Assembly (NCBI RefSeq): GCF_027409185.1
Contig: NW_026902448.1
Span: 62,001-126,000 of the forward strand
Source: Cynocephalus volans
Lineage: Eukaryota > Chordata > Mammalia > Dermoptera > Cynocephalidae
Reading direction: 5' to 3'
DNA: 64,000 nt
The translations under genes were made by a program, and so were the position numbers. Every line of letters starts with the position of its first letter. The stretch's first letter is position 1. Shown in pieces: positions 38,864 to 53,486 of this stretch. The notes below the pieces were generated by a model that ran no database searches, was not told the origin of the DNA, and worked only from the letters and a program-made list of their open reading frames with translations.

Positions 38864-41800
38864 CCTGCACGAGCTACAGATAAATTGGTATAAAGGTGTA
38901 AACTATTTAATATTTGTTTGTCATACATGAACGCTAACGTAGTTATAGTCTTAGCTTTTGGGACTTAGAGAAGTAAACTTAGGAAATCAGTAAGGGTTTT
39001 TGCAGCTTTTATCTACTTCAGTGAAAGTTGAGGCAACTTTTACTTGATGCAACCCTGGAAGTGTTCAGTGAGAAGAACACACGGTTACTGGCCGCATATA
39101 CTGCACCGTGCTTTGCACAGTGCCTTCAGCTCTGGGGATATGCGCATGTGACCGTCTGGGAGAAGGGGAGTGTGAATGGACGGCTTTCACACGCTTCTGT
39201 CTTGCTGGGGTATGTAGTCAACAGTTTAGGCACCAAAAAAGGATGTCGGTTTAAACTTAACCTTATTAAAGTGAACAGTGCTTGTTTCTGGCTTGGAAAA
39301 TCTGGAAAAGCAGCAGCTCTGGCCTTGGCCCCAGACACATCACCACACAGCTGGGAGGTGACCCACATTCCAGTTGAGGGCAATCCCCATCTCCCCTTGT
39401 GACGTGAAATTCACTTGGAAATGTTGAAGCATACTGAGGGGAGCAAAAGCAAAACATTTTCTTTTGCTACCGACACCTTGGTCTCTCACACCAAAAGAAA
39501 TCTTGACAGCGAAGCAACAGTTGAGATGGGAAACTACATTGTGCACGTGCCTCACTGAGGTGGAAAAGTAGAGCAGAATTTCCTCGCATGCTTTCTCCAC
39601 TGTGTCGCTTCAGACCCTTAGCTTGCAGGTTCACAGAAGAGAAACAGTCCTTGCAGCTGTAGCTGATGGTGAGGATTCAGGACACGGTGGGAGTGAGAGA
39701 GGGCCTGGAGCCTGACTTCCCTGAATCTGTCACCAGGTACAGAGAAGGGGTGTGTCTCACCTGTTCCTTTGCCTGTGGGGAGCCATCCAGTGTGTGCGGT
39801 TACTGGACATGGGCATCTGTGGGGTTGGTTGGGATTGTGCAGACTTGACCTCTTGCCCCATAGTTTTCATCCCTGTCCTGCTGCGACTTCCATGTGGGTT
39901 ATTGTGCAAATTCTACCCAGAGGAACGCATTAGCATCATTCCTTTGCTGGAGGCCAGATTGTCTGTGCCTGGTTTCTGTGAGGCCCTCTACTGCCACCCA
40001 GCGTCCAGCGATGCTGTAGTGCCACAGCCATCCTTGGAGTGAGACAAGACACCTAGTTTCAAGCTTTGGGGAAATTAGCCCACTAGGATGTGCTGTTGCT
40101 CCCTGTGCCCAAGGGGCCCGCTTCATTCTAGAGTCTGCTGAACCCCAAACAACTTATTTGCGTTGGGAAGAGATGGCCAGGCCCGGCAGCAACAGTTTCA
40201 TCTGGGGCAGTGGCCTGGCCACGGGCAGCTGTTCCTCCTGCTGCTAAGGTTTAAGCCAGCTGCCGCGGGTGACAGCTTTCCTCCCAACAAGCAGGCCCCA
40301 AGGGTGCAGGTGCTCAAGGAAGCTGTGTGGACAGAATGGCGCCCCTCCAGTCCAGCGGACAGATGGGAGGGGACTGGGTGAGGCACCTCTGGCGGCGACA
40401 GGGTCAGTGCTACCGGGATGACATCACCGGTGACCAGCAGAGAGCTCAGCAGCTTGCAGGGTTGTCTCATCCCTGAAAGGCAGAGCTGCTGTTTTTCTAG
40501 AATAGGTTTTGTTTTCCTTTGGTCACAGAGTTATCCCTTGGCCGCCTGTAAATTTGTACGCGACACTGTTCACTAAAAATTGCACTTGCACGTTTACGTC
40601 TTAGCTGTGCTGAAACATGAGTTTCTCTTTCACTGCCATTCCAGCAGGGCTGACCCGAGTCCAGCACCGCCGATGTGGTTGCCACTCGCAGTGGGACAGA
40701 AGTGCATGCAGGTTCCCGGGGCGGCTGCTGGGTAGAACTTTGGGCATGTTTGGAACATTTTTCCTCAAAGTACAACGGAGGCTTCAATATGTGTCACAGG
40801 ACACCAGCAGGTAAGCTGTGGGCAACTGGCCGTTGAGTTCTCCCAGTTATAGAACATTTTATCCATAATTTACTTATTCCTGTTTGTATAGTCTTTAAAG
40901 AGTAGGTAAAGGATAATGAAGGTTGCCTTTTAAGAGAAGCAGCTAATTTTATAAAATGCCATCTTCGTGGTTAAGGAAGGCAATTACCTTTTTTAATGTA
41001 TTACATTAATTTCCTATTACTGCTCTTGGGTAATAGGTGACTTTAGTCACCAAAAGCCTTGCAGTTTCAAATATTGACCTTGCAAAGGACAGGAATTTTA
41101 ACCCCCGGGCATCGAGTCTCTGTTGCAGGAAAAGAATCATAACACAGCAAGGCTGCTGATTCTAAGACAGACAAGTGACTAATTGATAGGCAACGTTACT
41201 AAAAAGCTGCTAGAGGGAAAAGGAATTTCGGGTAAATCAAGGCTTTGTTATAGTGGATCACTTAATTGCCTAACAGAGTGTCATCTGACTTGTTTTGACT
41301 GAATGTTACCAGCTTCTATTGCAAAACTTGTAAAACTGAACCTATGTTCAAAACCCCACCTATGTCTCTTCCTGTAACTTCTTGGTCTGGAGAATAAATG
41401 CAGGAAGAGAAGCCCGGGGCTTCTCACTGCTCAAAAGAGATGGGCTTTGAGGAATCTTTGGCAGCTCCATCACCCAGGGGAAAAGGGGGGACAGATCTGT
41501 GGGAGGCAAAGCAACAGTGGCCCACCCACGTGGAAGTGGTGTTTCGGTGTGCTTCATGACTGCTTCCAGGCAGGAGATGCTGCCCTCGGTTCATGCCAAG
41601 GACTCCAGGCATGGCCTGCTTCAGGGTAGAGGAGGCTGCCCTTGGCTCCTGCCAAGATTGTCCTGTTTTGGTACTCTGTGGAATTTGGGGAGAATTCAGG
41701 CCTGGCTGGAAATCACAGGTTCTTGTCTCTGGCCTGTCCTGGGGCTCAGATTGATGTTCCATTTATGACAAGCAAAGTGTAACTAGCAGTGTTTGGAGAG

Positions 41801-43629
41801 TTTTCTTGAGTATTTTCAAATACTTATGTAACTTTTGAGGTGACTTAATTTTTAAGGGCGGCAGTGTTGGATCATAGAACTGACGAAGAAGCGTTTGCTG
41901 CTGCACCCAGGAGGAGAATGGCAGCACCAAGCGTGCCCTGGGCTTGGCAGAGGATAAAGAAACATCATTTGTGCTCTTCTTGCATCCTGTGTCACTGCTC
42001 TCATACCTCAGCAAGGATCCCTCTGTGTCAGGGATCTTCTTGTCGCTCAAAAAGTTGGAATCCTGAATAAGAGGAAGGAGTGCTAAGGGTTTGCTGGATG
42101 TGCAAGGGTAGCCAGACTGCTGCTGAGCAAATGTGGTGTGCAGACTCAGGGTGGATGACCCAAAGAAGGGATAGGATCATGACCTTTCTTTTTCAGTGAA
42201 ATGAAGTGGACGTGTATTTTCTGGCCTTCTTAATGCTTGGGGTTTTACTGACTATCCAGGGAGGTGTTAAAAGCTCTTCTCTGCAGAAGAGACAAGCTCC
42301 AGGAAAAAAAAGAAAAAGAAGAAGAAGAAGGCACAGTGAAGAAGGCGGTGGTGGCTTTTTCTAGGAGCAAATCCCTCAGGAAGGAGACAACTTGTGAAAG
42401 CAGCATGCTGTCCTGAGCAAGCGACCACAATTACAGCGCAGTACAGCTGGAAAAGACTTCCAGTGGCTCGCCGTCACTGTTGTGCAAACGTATGTATCAC
42501 CTGGGGGCTGGCCTCCTGGACCCCTCCCACTCTTTCCAGATAGCCGCTTCCTGAGCCTGTCCAGGACTGGGGGTTGCAGTTGTGTTTTAATTCTTATCAT
42601 CGACACTGGCTGCACCATCAGTGCTGGAAGCTAATGCCCATGTCCGGGATGCCTCCTGACACTGGCCTACCTCTAGCCGGTTGGGACTTCCAGTCAGTGT
42701 TTTCCGAAAAGCTGTACAAACCTCATTACTAAATGCTTCACCTTGATGATTAAGTTTTTTAATCTGTTTTTATTATCAGGCTCTTATAAGTATTTGCATT
42801 GTCTTCAGCGGAATCTGAGTATAGAGACTGTCCAGCATTTAAAATTCCTCATTTTCCAGACCTCAGTTAGTCTTCGTACAGCCCCGTATAAAACTTTAGT
42901 TTTCACACACGATCTGCTATCAACACATAACGTCAGCCCTTTTGTTCCTATGTTGTGGGAACCTCTGCAAATTAGTGTTGCATCTGATGTTCAACTAAGG
43001 TGTGCTTCTCAGGAGTTAAATTTCTCTCGGACTGGACAGGTGGGAGTTTTTTCATGTCCTACCCCTATACCGCACACCCACATAACACTCATTTGAGTTT
43101 TGAAGGGCATGTACAGCTGCTCTGTAGATCCCGCAGTGAGCGAGGGGTGTGCTTGCACGCGTGGAACCGCAGGGTGTGCTCACTAGAGGAAAGTGCATAG
43201 AATTCTAAGCGCGACTGACTTCCTGCCTCATCTCTTGAGCGGTTATTAAAGATCAGACTGTTAGAGGTCATACCCTGGCCTCCATTTCAAATTAATCAAA
43301 TGAAGGTATTTCAAACAGGTCCGTAAATTCTCAGATTAGATCATGCAGCTTTAGATCTTGTATCTCAGACTAATGCGGCACAGTTAGATTTTAGAAATTT
43401 GAATTAGACCCATCAGGTACATTTTATCTATTATAAAACTATGCTCAAATCAGTTCTTATTTATGCTGCTCATAGTACATTTTTTGCCTTTAAAATTAAG
43501 CAGCAAAAAGGTTAAGTAGCCCTAGATTTTCAGGATTATAAATGTGTTCTGTGTTTTCCTTTTTGTTGGCCTTTAAACTCATCACTTGGCAGGGGGGTAC
43601 TTGTGCAGGTAGGTGCTAGGTCAAGTGTG

Positions 43630-43631
<2 letters not shown>

Positions 43632-43697
<66 letters not shown>
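43632..43697. repeat. (AC)33 microsatellite, unit 5
   Basis: Perfect dinucleotide run of 33 repeats at the equivalent position. Confidence 0.97.
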
Positions 43698-43699
<2 letters not shown>

Positions 43700-45952
43700 C
43701 TTTTGGTTATGTAAACAGCCCAAGACCTAAGAAATGGAGTCCCAAGTAAACTGAGTTAACCAATTACTGTTATACTGAATCTCCATACACCTTAGCTTGT
43801 TTGAGCTGAGAATTTCTTGCTAGCAAATAGCATGTCTCATGTGTTCATCAAATTACAGCACCTCCACGAAACAGCATTTTGACAGAGCTGATAAGCAGAT
43901 GTAAACATAAGCATCACCTATCTGAAGGGGTTGGGAGCAGTCACTCTTTAGTACTCTGCTAAAATGATTGAAGTTGATTATAGGCACTTAACAGTAAAGG
44001 AAAGAAAACCCGGGAAGGTATAAATAAGCACAGCAGAGATAATTCGGTGGATTCGTTTTGGTTCAGTTGGTTTTCCTCTGTGTCGACCAGTATTGGAGAG
44101 CTGACCCTGAGACTCCAAGTGTGCGGGTTGAGGAGACTGTGCATTGGAGAAAGGAAAAGATGGGGAAATAATTTGCCCTAATCTCAATCTTATCATCTCC
44201 TACCTCACTCAACTTTTGAGGACGCACAGGGATATATGGAAGCAGAGAAGATAAGATTAGCCGAAGGCTAATTTCTCTACTCATGGGTTTTCTCCTTTGG
44301 CCTTTCGCACTTCTTCCATCAGCTCTTCACTGACACTGATACGGCCAATTAAACTTCCCAGCACTTCTCTACATCTCAAAATTGAAATTGATGGATATCC
44401 GAAATTTACAAGGGACATACATTTGAGCTACTTGCTTCTGATCACCTTCTGTTTCCCCAGAAATGTCATCTTTCGCAAAGAGGGTTGGGAGGAGAGAAGG
44501 GTCATGGGTAAAATGATCCAAATTCAATGTGCCTCTTCCGCTCTGCCCCCATCAAACATCTCTTCGACTTTGTGGTAGCAGGGCACATCGTCTGGGTCTC
44601 GACGGGTACAGTGGGAGGGGGCAGCGTGAACACAGATTCATTGTAACTCTGCACGCCATGAAGACCCTTCCTTTGCCTCCCTGGCTGGCTGTGGAGATGT
44701 TTTCGGGTGGGGGAGGTCTTGAGGCTGATGTGGGGTCCACTTGCAGTCTGTGCGACTGTGTCCGTTGTCAGAAGTCCTGTGGCGTAGAGCCGAGCGTTGC
44801 TGCCGCTTGTGGAGTTCACCGGGACAACCTCCTCTGCACCCACGTGGCTGGTGCTGCCCTCTGGGTGTGGGCACAGGTCCAGCTGCTCAGTGAACTAGGC
44901 CTTGCTGTGCACGAAGCACTCTGCTGCTGCTTTAAGGAGGTGTGCTGCCTGTACAAAAGTATCCTTCGTGTTCTCAAGGTGATGAGATGAACATGGGATC
45001 GTTCGTCTGATTTTCAGTCAATTGTTTTTCTGGGATTTCTGTATAATTTCTTTCGTTTACAGACACAATTTGCATTTTAGTTCTCCCCAAGAGCATGATG
45101 TCTCCCTTGTGCTTTTATATCCGTTTGCTTCCATGTTGCCTCTCTTGGTTTCCACTGTTTACCCACCATTACTCAAGGCACGAAGTGGGCTGAAAAGGTT
45201 TTTCTAAAGTATCCCTGGTTTATGACAATTTTGAAATGGAAGTTTCTGGTGTTTCTAGTTACAGGCACACTTCCCGGTATTTCGGACTACCAAAGGCTTG
45301 TTAAGTAACTTAAAAAACACTTGGGATGTGAACAGATTTTAACTAGAAAACAGATTTCTACACTTTCGTTCTAGCTGTGGAAGTTGAAACGGAAAACCTT
45401 AATAACCTGCAGACCTAAACCCAGATAATTGCTTGTGCGGGTTCCCCATCTCAAAGCCTTGTCCTCCTGCTCCTATGTGTGTGTGCCACACAGGTGGCCA
45501 GGCACGGGGTGAAATGGATCCAGGGGAACAGGGGTCCTCAGAGATAAATCATGGCATGGGATCCAGAAGCACATTGCAGTGAAATCCTAAGGAGCAAATT
45601 TCCTGTAAGAGAACAAACATGTGCAAGAATACTAGAACCCAAGGACGTTTTGTAGAAATTGAAAGTTGGTGGTGGAGGGCGTGTCTGTATTTTAAAAGTT
45701 GCAGAAACCGTTTTTTTTTTTTTTTTTTCCCGTCTGTCCCAGGGTCGTCAGTGACAAATAGATGAGGCTGGGAGTGACCAGACATTGTACATCGAAACCA
45801 ACATTCTCCTCCCAATTTGAAGAAATATCAAAATTTGTACTGATAAAGGATTTAGCTTGACAGCTGGTTTTTAATGTTATCCACATAGCTGGAATTTTCT
45901 GGAATGTCAATAATGGCATTCTTTTTGTGTTTTAAAGTGTCTTACTTTTTAA

Positions 45953-48650
45953 ATTATTTTTATTAGCATATTCATTATTACAAATCATGATTTTTCTTTA
46001 TGCCCTTTGCCTGACCCATCACGCCCCCAACTCCCTCCCTCCGTCCATCCCCTCATCTCTAGTAACCATTGGTTTCTTCTGTCCTTCTGAAAGTTCAAGG
46101 AACTGTTGTAGTCCTTTGCTTCCTTCCTTCCTTCCTTCCTTCCTTCCTTCCTTCCTTCCTTCCTTCCTTCCTTCCTTCCTTCCTACCTAGTTATAAGTGA
46201 GAGCATGTGATATTTATCTTCCCTTGTCTGGCTTATTTCACACAACATAATTTTCTCCAGACTCATCCAGGTTGTTACCGATGGCAGAATTTCATTCTTT
46301 TTCTTTATCACTGAGTATTATTCCATGGTGTACGTGTATCACATTTTTTTTATCCAGTCATCTGTCGAAGGGCACTGAGGTTGGTTCTATATTTTGGCTA
46401 TTGTAAGTAAAGCTGCAGTGAACATGGGAGTGCAGGTGTCCCTTCCATATGATTTCCATTTCTTTGGATATATACCCAGTAGTGGAACTGCTGGATCATA
46501 TGGTAGTACTATCTGTATTGGAGGAAACTTCTTTACTGTTTTCCATAGTGGCTGTGCTAATTTACAGTCCCACCAACATTGGAGAAGAGTTCTCCTTTCC
46601 TCATATCCTCAGTAGCATTTCTTATTAATGGTCTTTTTAACAATGGCCAGTCTATCTGGGTTGACATGATATCTCAATGTGGTTTTGATTTGCATTTCTC
46701 TGATGACTAGTGATGCTGAGCATTTTTTCGTGTACCGTTGGCCATTTGTATGTCTTTGAAAAATGTCTATTCATCTCGTTTGCCCAGTTTTAAATCGGAT
46801 TACTTGTTTTCATACTGTACAGCTGTTTGAGTTCTTGGTATGTTCTGGATATTAAGCCCTTGGCAGACGTATAGTTTACACATATTTTCTCCCTTTTTTT
46901 AGGGTGCCTTTCTGCTCTGTTGATTGTTTCCTTTGCTGTGTGGAAGCTTCTTAGTTTGACATTAGCTCATTTGTTTAGTTTTTATATTGTTGCTTGTGGG
47001 TTTTCGGGTCTTATTCATAAAGCCTTTGCCCCCACCTACTTCCTGGAGTGTTTCCCCTCTGTTTTCCTTCAGTCATGTAATGGTTTGGGGTCTTATATTC
47101 TGGTCTTTAATCCATTTCGAGTCGATTTTGGCATATTGTGAGATGCCGGTCCAGTTTCATTCTTCTGCATGTGGATTGTCCAATTTTGCGGGCACCGTTT
47201 ATTTCCTGAAGAGGCTGTCTTTTCCACAGCGTATGTTCTGGTTTGCTTTGTCAAAAATCGGTTGGCTGTAAGTAGGCAAATTGATTATTCCTGGGTTTTC
47301 TATCCTGTTCCATTGATCTGAGTGTCTGTTTCTATGCCATCACCATGCTGTTTTGAGCCTTGTCATAGAATTTGAAATTGGGTGGTGTTATGCCTCCAGC
47401 CTTTCTGTTTTTGGGGTGCTTTTAAGCTCAAAATTGCTTTGGCTATTCAGGATCTTTTCGTATTCCATATGAATGTTAGCACTGCTTTTTCTATTTCTGT
47501 GAAGAAAGTTGTTGCTATTTTGACGGAGATTGCGTTGAATTTGTAGACTGCTATGGGTAGAAAGGACATTTTCACGATGTTAATTCTTCCCGTACCAGAG
47601 CCTGGTATGTCATTCCACTATTTTGGGGTGCTCTTTAATTTCTCTCACTGGTGTTTGGTAGTTCTCATTGTAGAGATCTGCATTAACCTCCTTGGTTCAA
47701 TTGGTTCCTAGGTATTTTATCTTGGGGGTGACTATTGTAAATGGGCTTGCTTTCTTGATTTCTTTTTCTGCCAGTTCATTATCGGAGTATAAAAATGCTC
47801 CTGATCTGTGGGTGTTGATTTTGTACCCCGCAAAATTATTAAAATTGTTAGTCAGCCGTAAGGGCGTTCTGGTAGCCTTTAGGTTTTCTATCTATAAGAT
47901 CGCGTCATCTGCAAACAGGGACAACTTGACTTTGTCCTTCCCAATCTGAATGCCCTTTATTTCTTTGTCTTGCTTGATTGCTCTGGTTAGGGCTTTCAAT
48001 ACTATGTTGAATGAGTGTGGTGAGAGTGGGCAAAGCTAATGGTTTGTCTATTTTATTTATCTTCTCAAAAAACAACTTTGTGTTTCGCTGATCCTTTGTA
48101 TCGTTTTGGGGGTCTCCATTTCATTGAACTCTGCCCTGATGTTAATTATTTCTTTCTCTCTAGTACTTTTATGATTGCATTGTTGTGGTGGTGGTGGTTC
48201 TTTGAGGTGTACGGTTCGGTCATTTACGTGAAGTTTCTCCATCTTTTGATGTGAGCATGTATTGCAATATATTGCCTCGTCGCTGTTGCTTTTACAGTAT
48301 CCCACAGGTTTTGGTAGGATGCATCTTTTTTCATTAGTTTCAAGAACGTTTTTGATTTCCTTTTTAATTTCTTCTTGGACCCATAGGTCATTCGGGAGCC
48401 TGTTGTTCAGTTTTCATGCACTGGAGTAGTTTCCAGAAATTCGCTTGTAATTGATTTCCAGTGCTAGTCAAATTGTGGTCAGAAAAGATACTAGGAATGA
48501 TGTCAGCTTTGAAAAATTTGCTGAAACCTGTTTCGTGACCTAACATGTGGTCTATCCTGGAGAATGTTCCATGTGCCGATGAGAAAAAATGTGTATTCTC
48601 TAGTTGTTGCATGAAATGTTCTGTAGATGTCTGCCAGGTCCAATTGGACC
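45953..48650 (-). mobile_element. Degenerate LINE-1 fragment, unit 5
   Basis: Colinear with the unit 1 copy. A 1 bp deletion near 48241 breaks the linker-region frame that is open in units 1-4. Confidence 0.9.
46119..46184. repeat. (CTTC)n microsatellite, unit 5
   Basis: The equivalent tract, about 66 nt. Confidence 0.95.
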
Positions 48651-51600
48651 TGCACGAGCTACAGATAAATTGGTATAAAGGTGTAAACTATTTAATATTT
48701 GTTTGTCATACATGAACGCTAACGTAGTTATAGTCTTAGCTTTTGGGACTTAGAGAAGTAAACTTAGGAAATCAGTAAGGGTTTTTGCAGCTTTTATCTA
48801 CTTCAGTGAAAGTTGAGGCAACTTTTACTTGATGCAACCCTGGAAGTGTTCAGTGAGAAGAACACACGGTTACTGGCCGCATATACTGCACCGTGCTTTG
48901 CACAGTGCCTTCAGCTCTGGGGATATGCGCATGTGACCGTCTGGGAGAAGGGGAGTGTGAATGGACGGCTTTCACACGCTTCTGTCTTGCTGGGGTATGT
49001 AGTCAACAGTTTAGGCACCAAAAAAGGATGTCGGTTTAAACTTAACCTTATTAAAGTGAACAGTGCTTGTTTCTGGCTTGGAAAATCTGGAAAAGCAGCA
49101 GCTCTGGCCTTGGCCCCAGACACATCACCACACAGCTGGGAGGTGACCCACATTCCAGTTGAGGGCAATCCCCATCTCCCCTTGTGACGTGAAATTCACT
49201 TGGAAATGTTGAAGCATACTGAGGGGAGCAAAAGCAAAACATTTTCTTTTGCTACCGACACCTTGGTCTCTCACACCAAAAGAAATCTTGACAGCGAAGC
49301 AACAGTTGAGATGGGAAACTACATTGTGCACGTGCCTCACTGAGGTGGAAAAGTAGAGCAGAATTTCCTCGCATGCTTTCTCCACTGTGTCGCTTCAGAC
49401 CCTTAGCTTGCAGGTTCACAGAAGAGAAACAGTCCTTGCAGCTGTAGCTGATGGTGAGGATTCAGGACACGGTGGGAGTGAGAGAGGGCCTGGAGCCTGA
49501 CTTCCCTGAATCTGTCACCAGGTACAGAGAAGGGGTGTGTCTCACCTGTTCCTTTGCCTGTGGGGAGCCATCCAGTGTGTGCGGTTACTGGACATGGGCA
49601 TCTGTGGGGTTGGTTGGGATTGTGCAGACTTGACCTCTTGCCCCATAGTTTTCATCCCTGTCCTGCTGCGACTTCCATGTGGGTTATTGTGCAAATTCTA
49701 CCCAGAGGAACGCATTAGCATCATTCCTTTGCTGGAGGCCAGATTGTCTGTGCCTGGTTTCTGTGAGGCCCTCTACTGCCACCCAGCGTCCAGCGATGCT
49801 GTAGTGCCACAGCCATCCTTGGAGTGAGACAAGACACCTAGTTTCAAGCTTTGGGGAAATTAGCCCACTAGGATGTGCTGTTGCTCCCTGTGCCCAAGGG
49901 GCCCGCTTCATTCTAGAGTCTGCTGAACCCCAAACAACTTATTTCCGTTGGGAAGAGATGGCCAGGCCCGGCAGCAACAGTTTCATCTGGGGCAGTGGCC
50001 TGGCCACGGGCAGCTGTTCCTCCTGCTGCTAAGGTTTAAGCCAGCTGCCGCGGGTGACAGCTTTCCTCCCAACAAGCAGGCCCCAAGGGTGCAGGTGCTC
50101 AAGGAAGCTGTGTGGACAGAATGGCGCCCCTCCAGTCCAGCGGACAGATGGGAGGGGACTGGGTGAGGCACCTCTGGCGGCGACAGGGTCAGTGCTACCG
50201 GGATGACATCACCGGTGACCAGCAGAGAGCTCAGCAGCTTGCAGGGTTGTCTCATCCCTGAAAGGCAGAGCTGCTGTTTTTCTAGAATAGGTTTTGTTTT
50301 CCTTTGGTCACAGAGTTATCCCTTGGCCGCCTGTAAATTTGTACGCGACACTGTTCACTAAAAATTGCACTTGCACGTTTACGTCTTAGCTGTGCTGAAA
50401 CATGAGTTTCTCTTTCACTGCCATTCCAGCAGGGCTGACCCGAGTCCAGCACCGCCGATGTGGTTGCCACTCGCAGTGGGACAGAAGTGCATGCAGGTTC
50501 CCGGGGCGGCTGCTGGGTAGAACTTTGGGCATGTTTGGAACATTTTTCCTCAAAGTACAACGGAGGCTTCAATATGTGTCACAGGACACCAGCAGGTAAG
50601 CTGTGGGCAACTGGCCGTTGAGTTCTCCCAGTTATAGAACATTTTATCCATAATTTACTTATTCCTGTTTGTATAGTCTTTAAAGAGTAGGTAAAGGATA
50701 ATGAAGGTTGCCTTTTAAGAGAAGCAGCTAATTTTATAAAATGCCATCTTCGTGGTTAAGGAAGGCAATTACCTTTTTTAATGTATTACATTAATTTCCT
50801 ATTACTGCTCTTGGGTAATAGGTGACTTTAGTCACCAAAAGCCTTGCAGTTTCAAATATTGACCTTGCAAAGGACAGGAATTTTAACCCCCGGGCATCGA
50901 GTCTCTGTTGCAGGAAAAGAATCATAACACAGCAAGGCTGCTGATTCTAAGACAGACAAGTGACTAATTGATAGGCAACGTTACTAAAAAGCTGCTAGAG
51001 GGAAAAGGAATTTCGGGTAAATCAAGGCTTTGTTATAGTGGATCACTTAATTGCCTAACAGAGTGTCATCTGACTTGTTTTGACTGAATGTTACCAGCTT
51101 CTATTGCAAAACTTGTAAAACTGAACCTATGTTCAAAACCCCACCTATGTCTCTTCCTGTAACTTCTTGGTCTGGAGAATAAATGCAGGAAGAGAAGCCC
51201 GGGGCTTCTCACTGCTCAAAAGAGATGGGCTTTGAGGAATCTTTGGCAGCTCCATCACCCAGGGGAAAAGGGGGGACAGATCTGTGGGAGGCAAAGCAAC
51301 AGTGGCCCACCCACGTGGAAGTGGTGTTTCGGTGTGCTTCATGACTGCTTCCAGGCAGGAGATGCTGCCCTCGGTTCATGCCAAGGACTCCAGGCATGGC
51401 CTGCTTCAGGGTAGAGGAGGCTGCCCTTGGCTCCTGCCAAGATTGTCCTGTTTTGGTACTCTGTGGAATTTGGGGAGAATTCAGGCCTGGCTGGAAATCA
51501 CAGGTTCTTGTCTCTGGCCTGTCCTGGGGCTCAGATTGATGTTCCATTTATGACAAGCAAAGTGTAACTAGCAGTGTTTGGAGAGTTTTCTTGAGTATTT

Positions 51601-53414
51601 TCAAATACTTATGTAACTTTTGAGGTGACTTAATTTTTAAGGGCGGCAGTGTTGGATCATAGAACTGACGAAGAAGCGTTTGCTGCTGCACCCAGGAGGA
51701 GAATGGCAGCACCAAGCGTGCCCTGGGCTTGGCAGAGGATAAAGAAACATCATTTGTGCTCTTCTTGCATCCTGTGTCACTGCTCTCATACCTCAGCAAG
51801 GATCCCTCTGTGTCAGGGATCTTCTTGTCGCTCAAAAAGTTGGAATCCTGAATAAGAGGAAGGAGTGCTAAGGGTTTGCTGGATGTGCAAGGGTAGCCAG
51901 ACTGCTGCTGAGCAAATGTGGTGTGCAGACTCAGGGTGGATGACCCAAAGAAGGGATAGGATCATGACCTTTCTTTTTCAGTGAAATGAAGTGGACGTGT
52001 ATTTTCTGGCCTTCTTAATGCTTGGGGTTTTACTGACTATCCAGGGAGGTGTTAAAAGCTCTTCTCTGCAGAAGAGACAAGCTCCAGGAAAAAAAAGAAA
52101 AAGAAGAAGAAGAAGGCACAGTGAAGAAGGCGGTGGTGGCTTTTTCTAGGAGCAAATCCCTCAGGAAGGAGACAACTTGTGAAAGCAGCATGCTGTCCTG
52201 AGCAAGCGACCACAATTACAGCGCAGTACAGCTGGAAAAGACTTCCAGTGGCTCGCCGTCACTGTTGTGCAAACGTATGTATCACCTGGGGGCTGGCCTC
52301 CTGGACCCCTCCCACTCTTTCCAGATAGCCGCTTCCTGAGCCTGTCCAGGACTGGGGGTTGCAGTTGTGTTTTAATTCTTATCATCGACACTGGCTGCAC
52401 CATCAGTGCTGGAAGCTAATGCCCATGTCCGGGATGCCTCCTGACACTGGCCTACCTCTAGCCGGTTGGGACTTCCAGTCAGTGTTTTCCGAAAAGCTGT
52501 ACAAACCTCATTACTAAATGCTTCACCTTGATGATTAAGTTTTTTAATCTGTTTTTATTATCAGGCTCTTATAAGTATTTGCATTGTCTTCAGCGGAATC
52601 TGAGTATAGAGACTGTCCAGCATTTAAAATTCCTCATTTTCCAGACCTCAGTTAGTCTTCGTACAGCCCCGTATAAAACTTTAGTTTTCACACACGATCT
52701 GCTATCAACACATAACGTCAGCCCTTTTGTTCCTATGTTGTGGGAACCTCTGCAAATTAGTGTTGCATCTGATGTTCAACTAAGGTGTGCTTCTCAGGAG
52801 TTAAATTTCTCTCGGACTGGACAGGTGGGAGTTTTTTCATGTCCTACCCCTATACCGCACACCCACATAACACTCATTTGAGTTTTGAAGGGCATGTACA
52901 GCTGCTCTGTAGATCCCGCAGTGAGCGAGGGGTGTGCTTGCACGCGTGGAACCGCAGGGTGTGCTCACTAGAGGAAAGTGCATAGAATTCTAAGCGCGAC
53001 TGACTTCCTGCCTCATCTCTTGAGCGGTTATTAAAGATCAGACTGTTAGAGGTCATACCCTGGCCTCCATTTCAAATTAATCAAATGAAGGTATTTCAAA
53101 CAGGTCCGTAAATTCTCAGATTAGATCATGCAGCTTTAGATCTTGTATCTCAGACTAATGCGGCACAGTTAGATTTTAGAAATTTGAATTAGACCCATCA
53201 GGTACATTTTATCTATTATAAAACTATGCTCAAATCAGTTCTTATTTATGCTGCTCATAGTACATTTTTTGCCTTTAAAATTAAGCAGCAAAAAGGTTAA
53301 GTAGCCCTAGATTTTCAGGATTATAAATGTGTTCTGTGTTTTCCTTTTTGTTGGCCTTTAAACTCATCACTTGGCAGGGGGGTACTTGTGCAGGTAGGTG
53401 CTAGGTCAAGTGTG

Positions 53415-53416
<2 letters not shown>

Positions 53417-53484
<68 letters not shown>
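53417..53484. repeat. (AC)34 microsatellite, unit 6
   Basis: Perfect dinucleotide run of 34 repeats, the longest in the window. Confidence 0.97.

Positions 53485-53486
<2 letters not shown>

Larger units (their letters stand above)
29357..39120. repeat. Macrosatellite unit 4
   Basis: This is a 9764 bp copy, colinear with the others. Private variants include ACAATGGAGG for ACAACGGAGG near 31009, AGGGTGGCAG for AGGGCGGCAG near 32091 and GTAATTTCC for GTAGTTTCC near 38641. The (AC)n tract has 29 repeats and the (CTTC)n tract is among the shortest. Confidence 0.97.
39121..48905. repeat. Macrosatellite unit 5
   Basis: This is a 9785 bp copy. Private variants are CATATTGTGAGATGCCGG for CATATGGTGAGATGCTGG near 47132, a 1 bp deletion (CCATCTTTTG for CCATCCTTTTG) near 48241 that shifts the relic LINE-1 frame, and TGTTTCGTGACC near 48529. 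No gene is recognised outside the LINE-1 fragment. Confidence 0.97.
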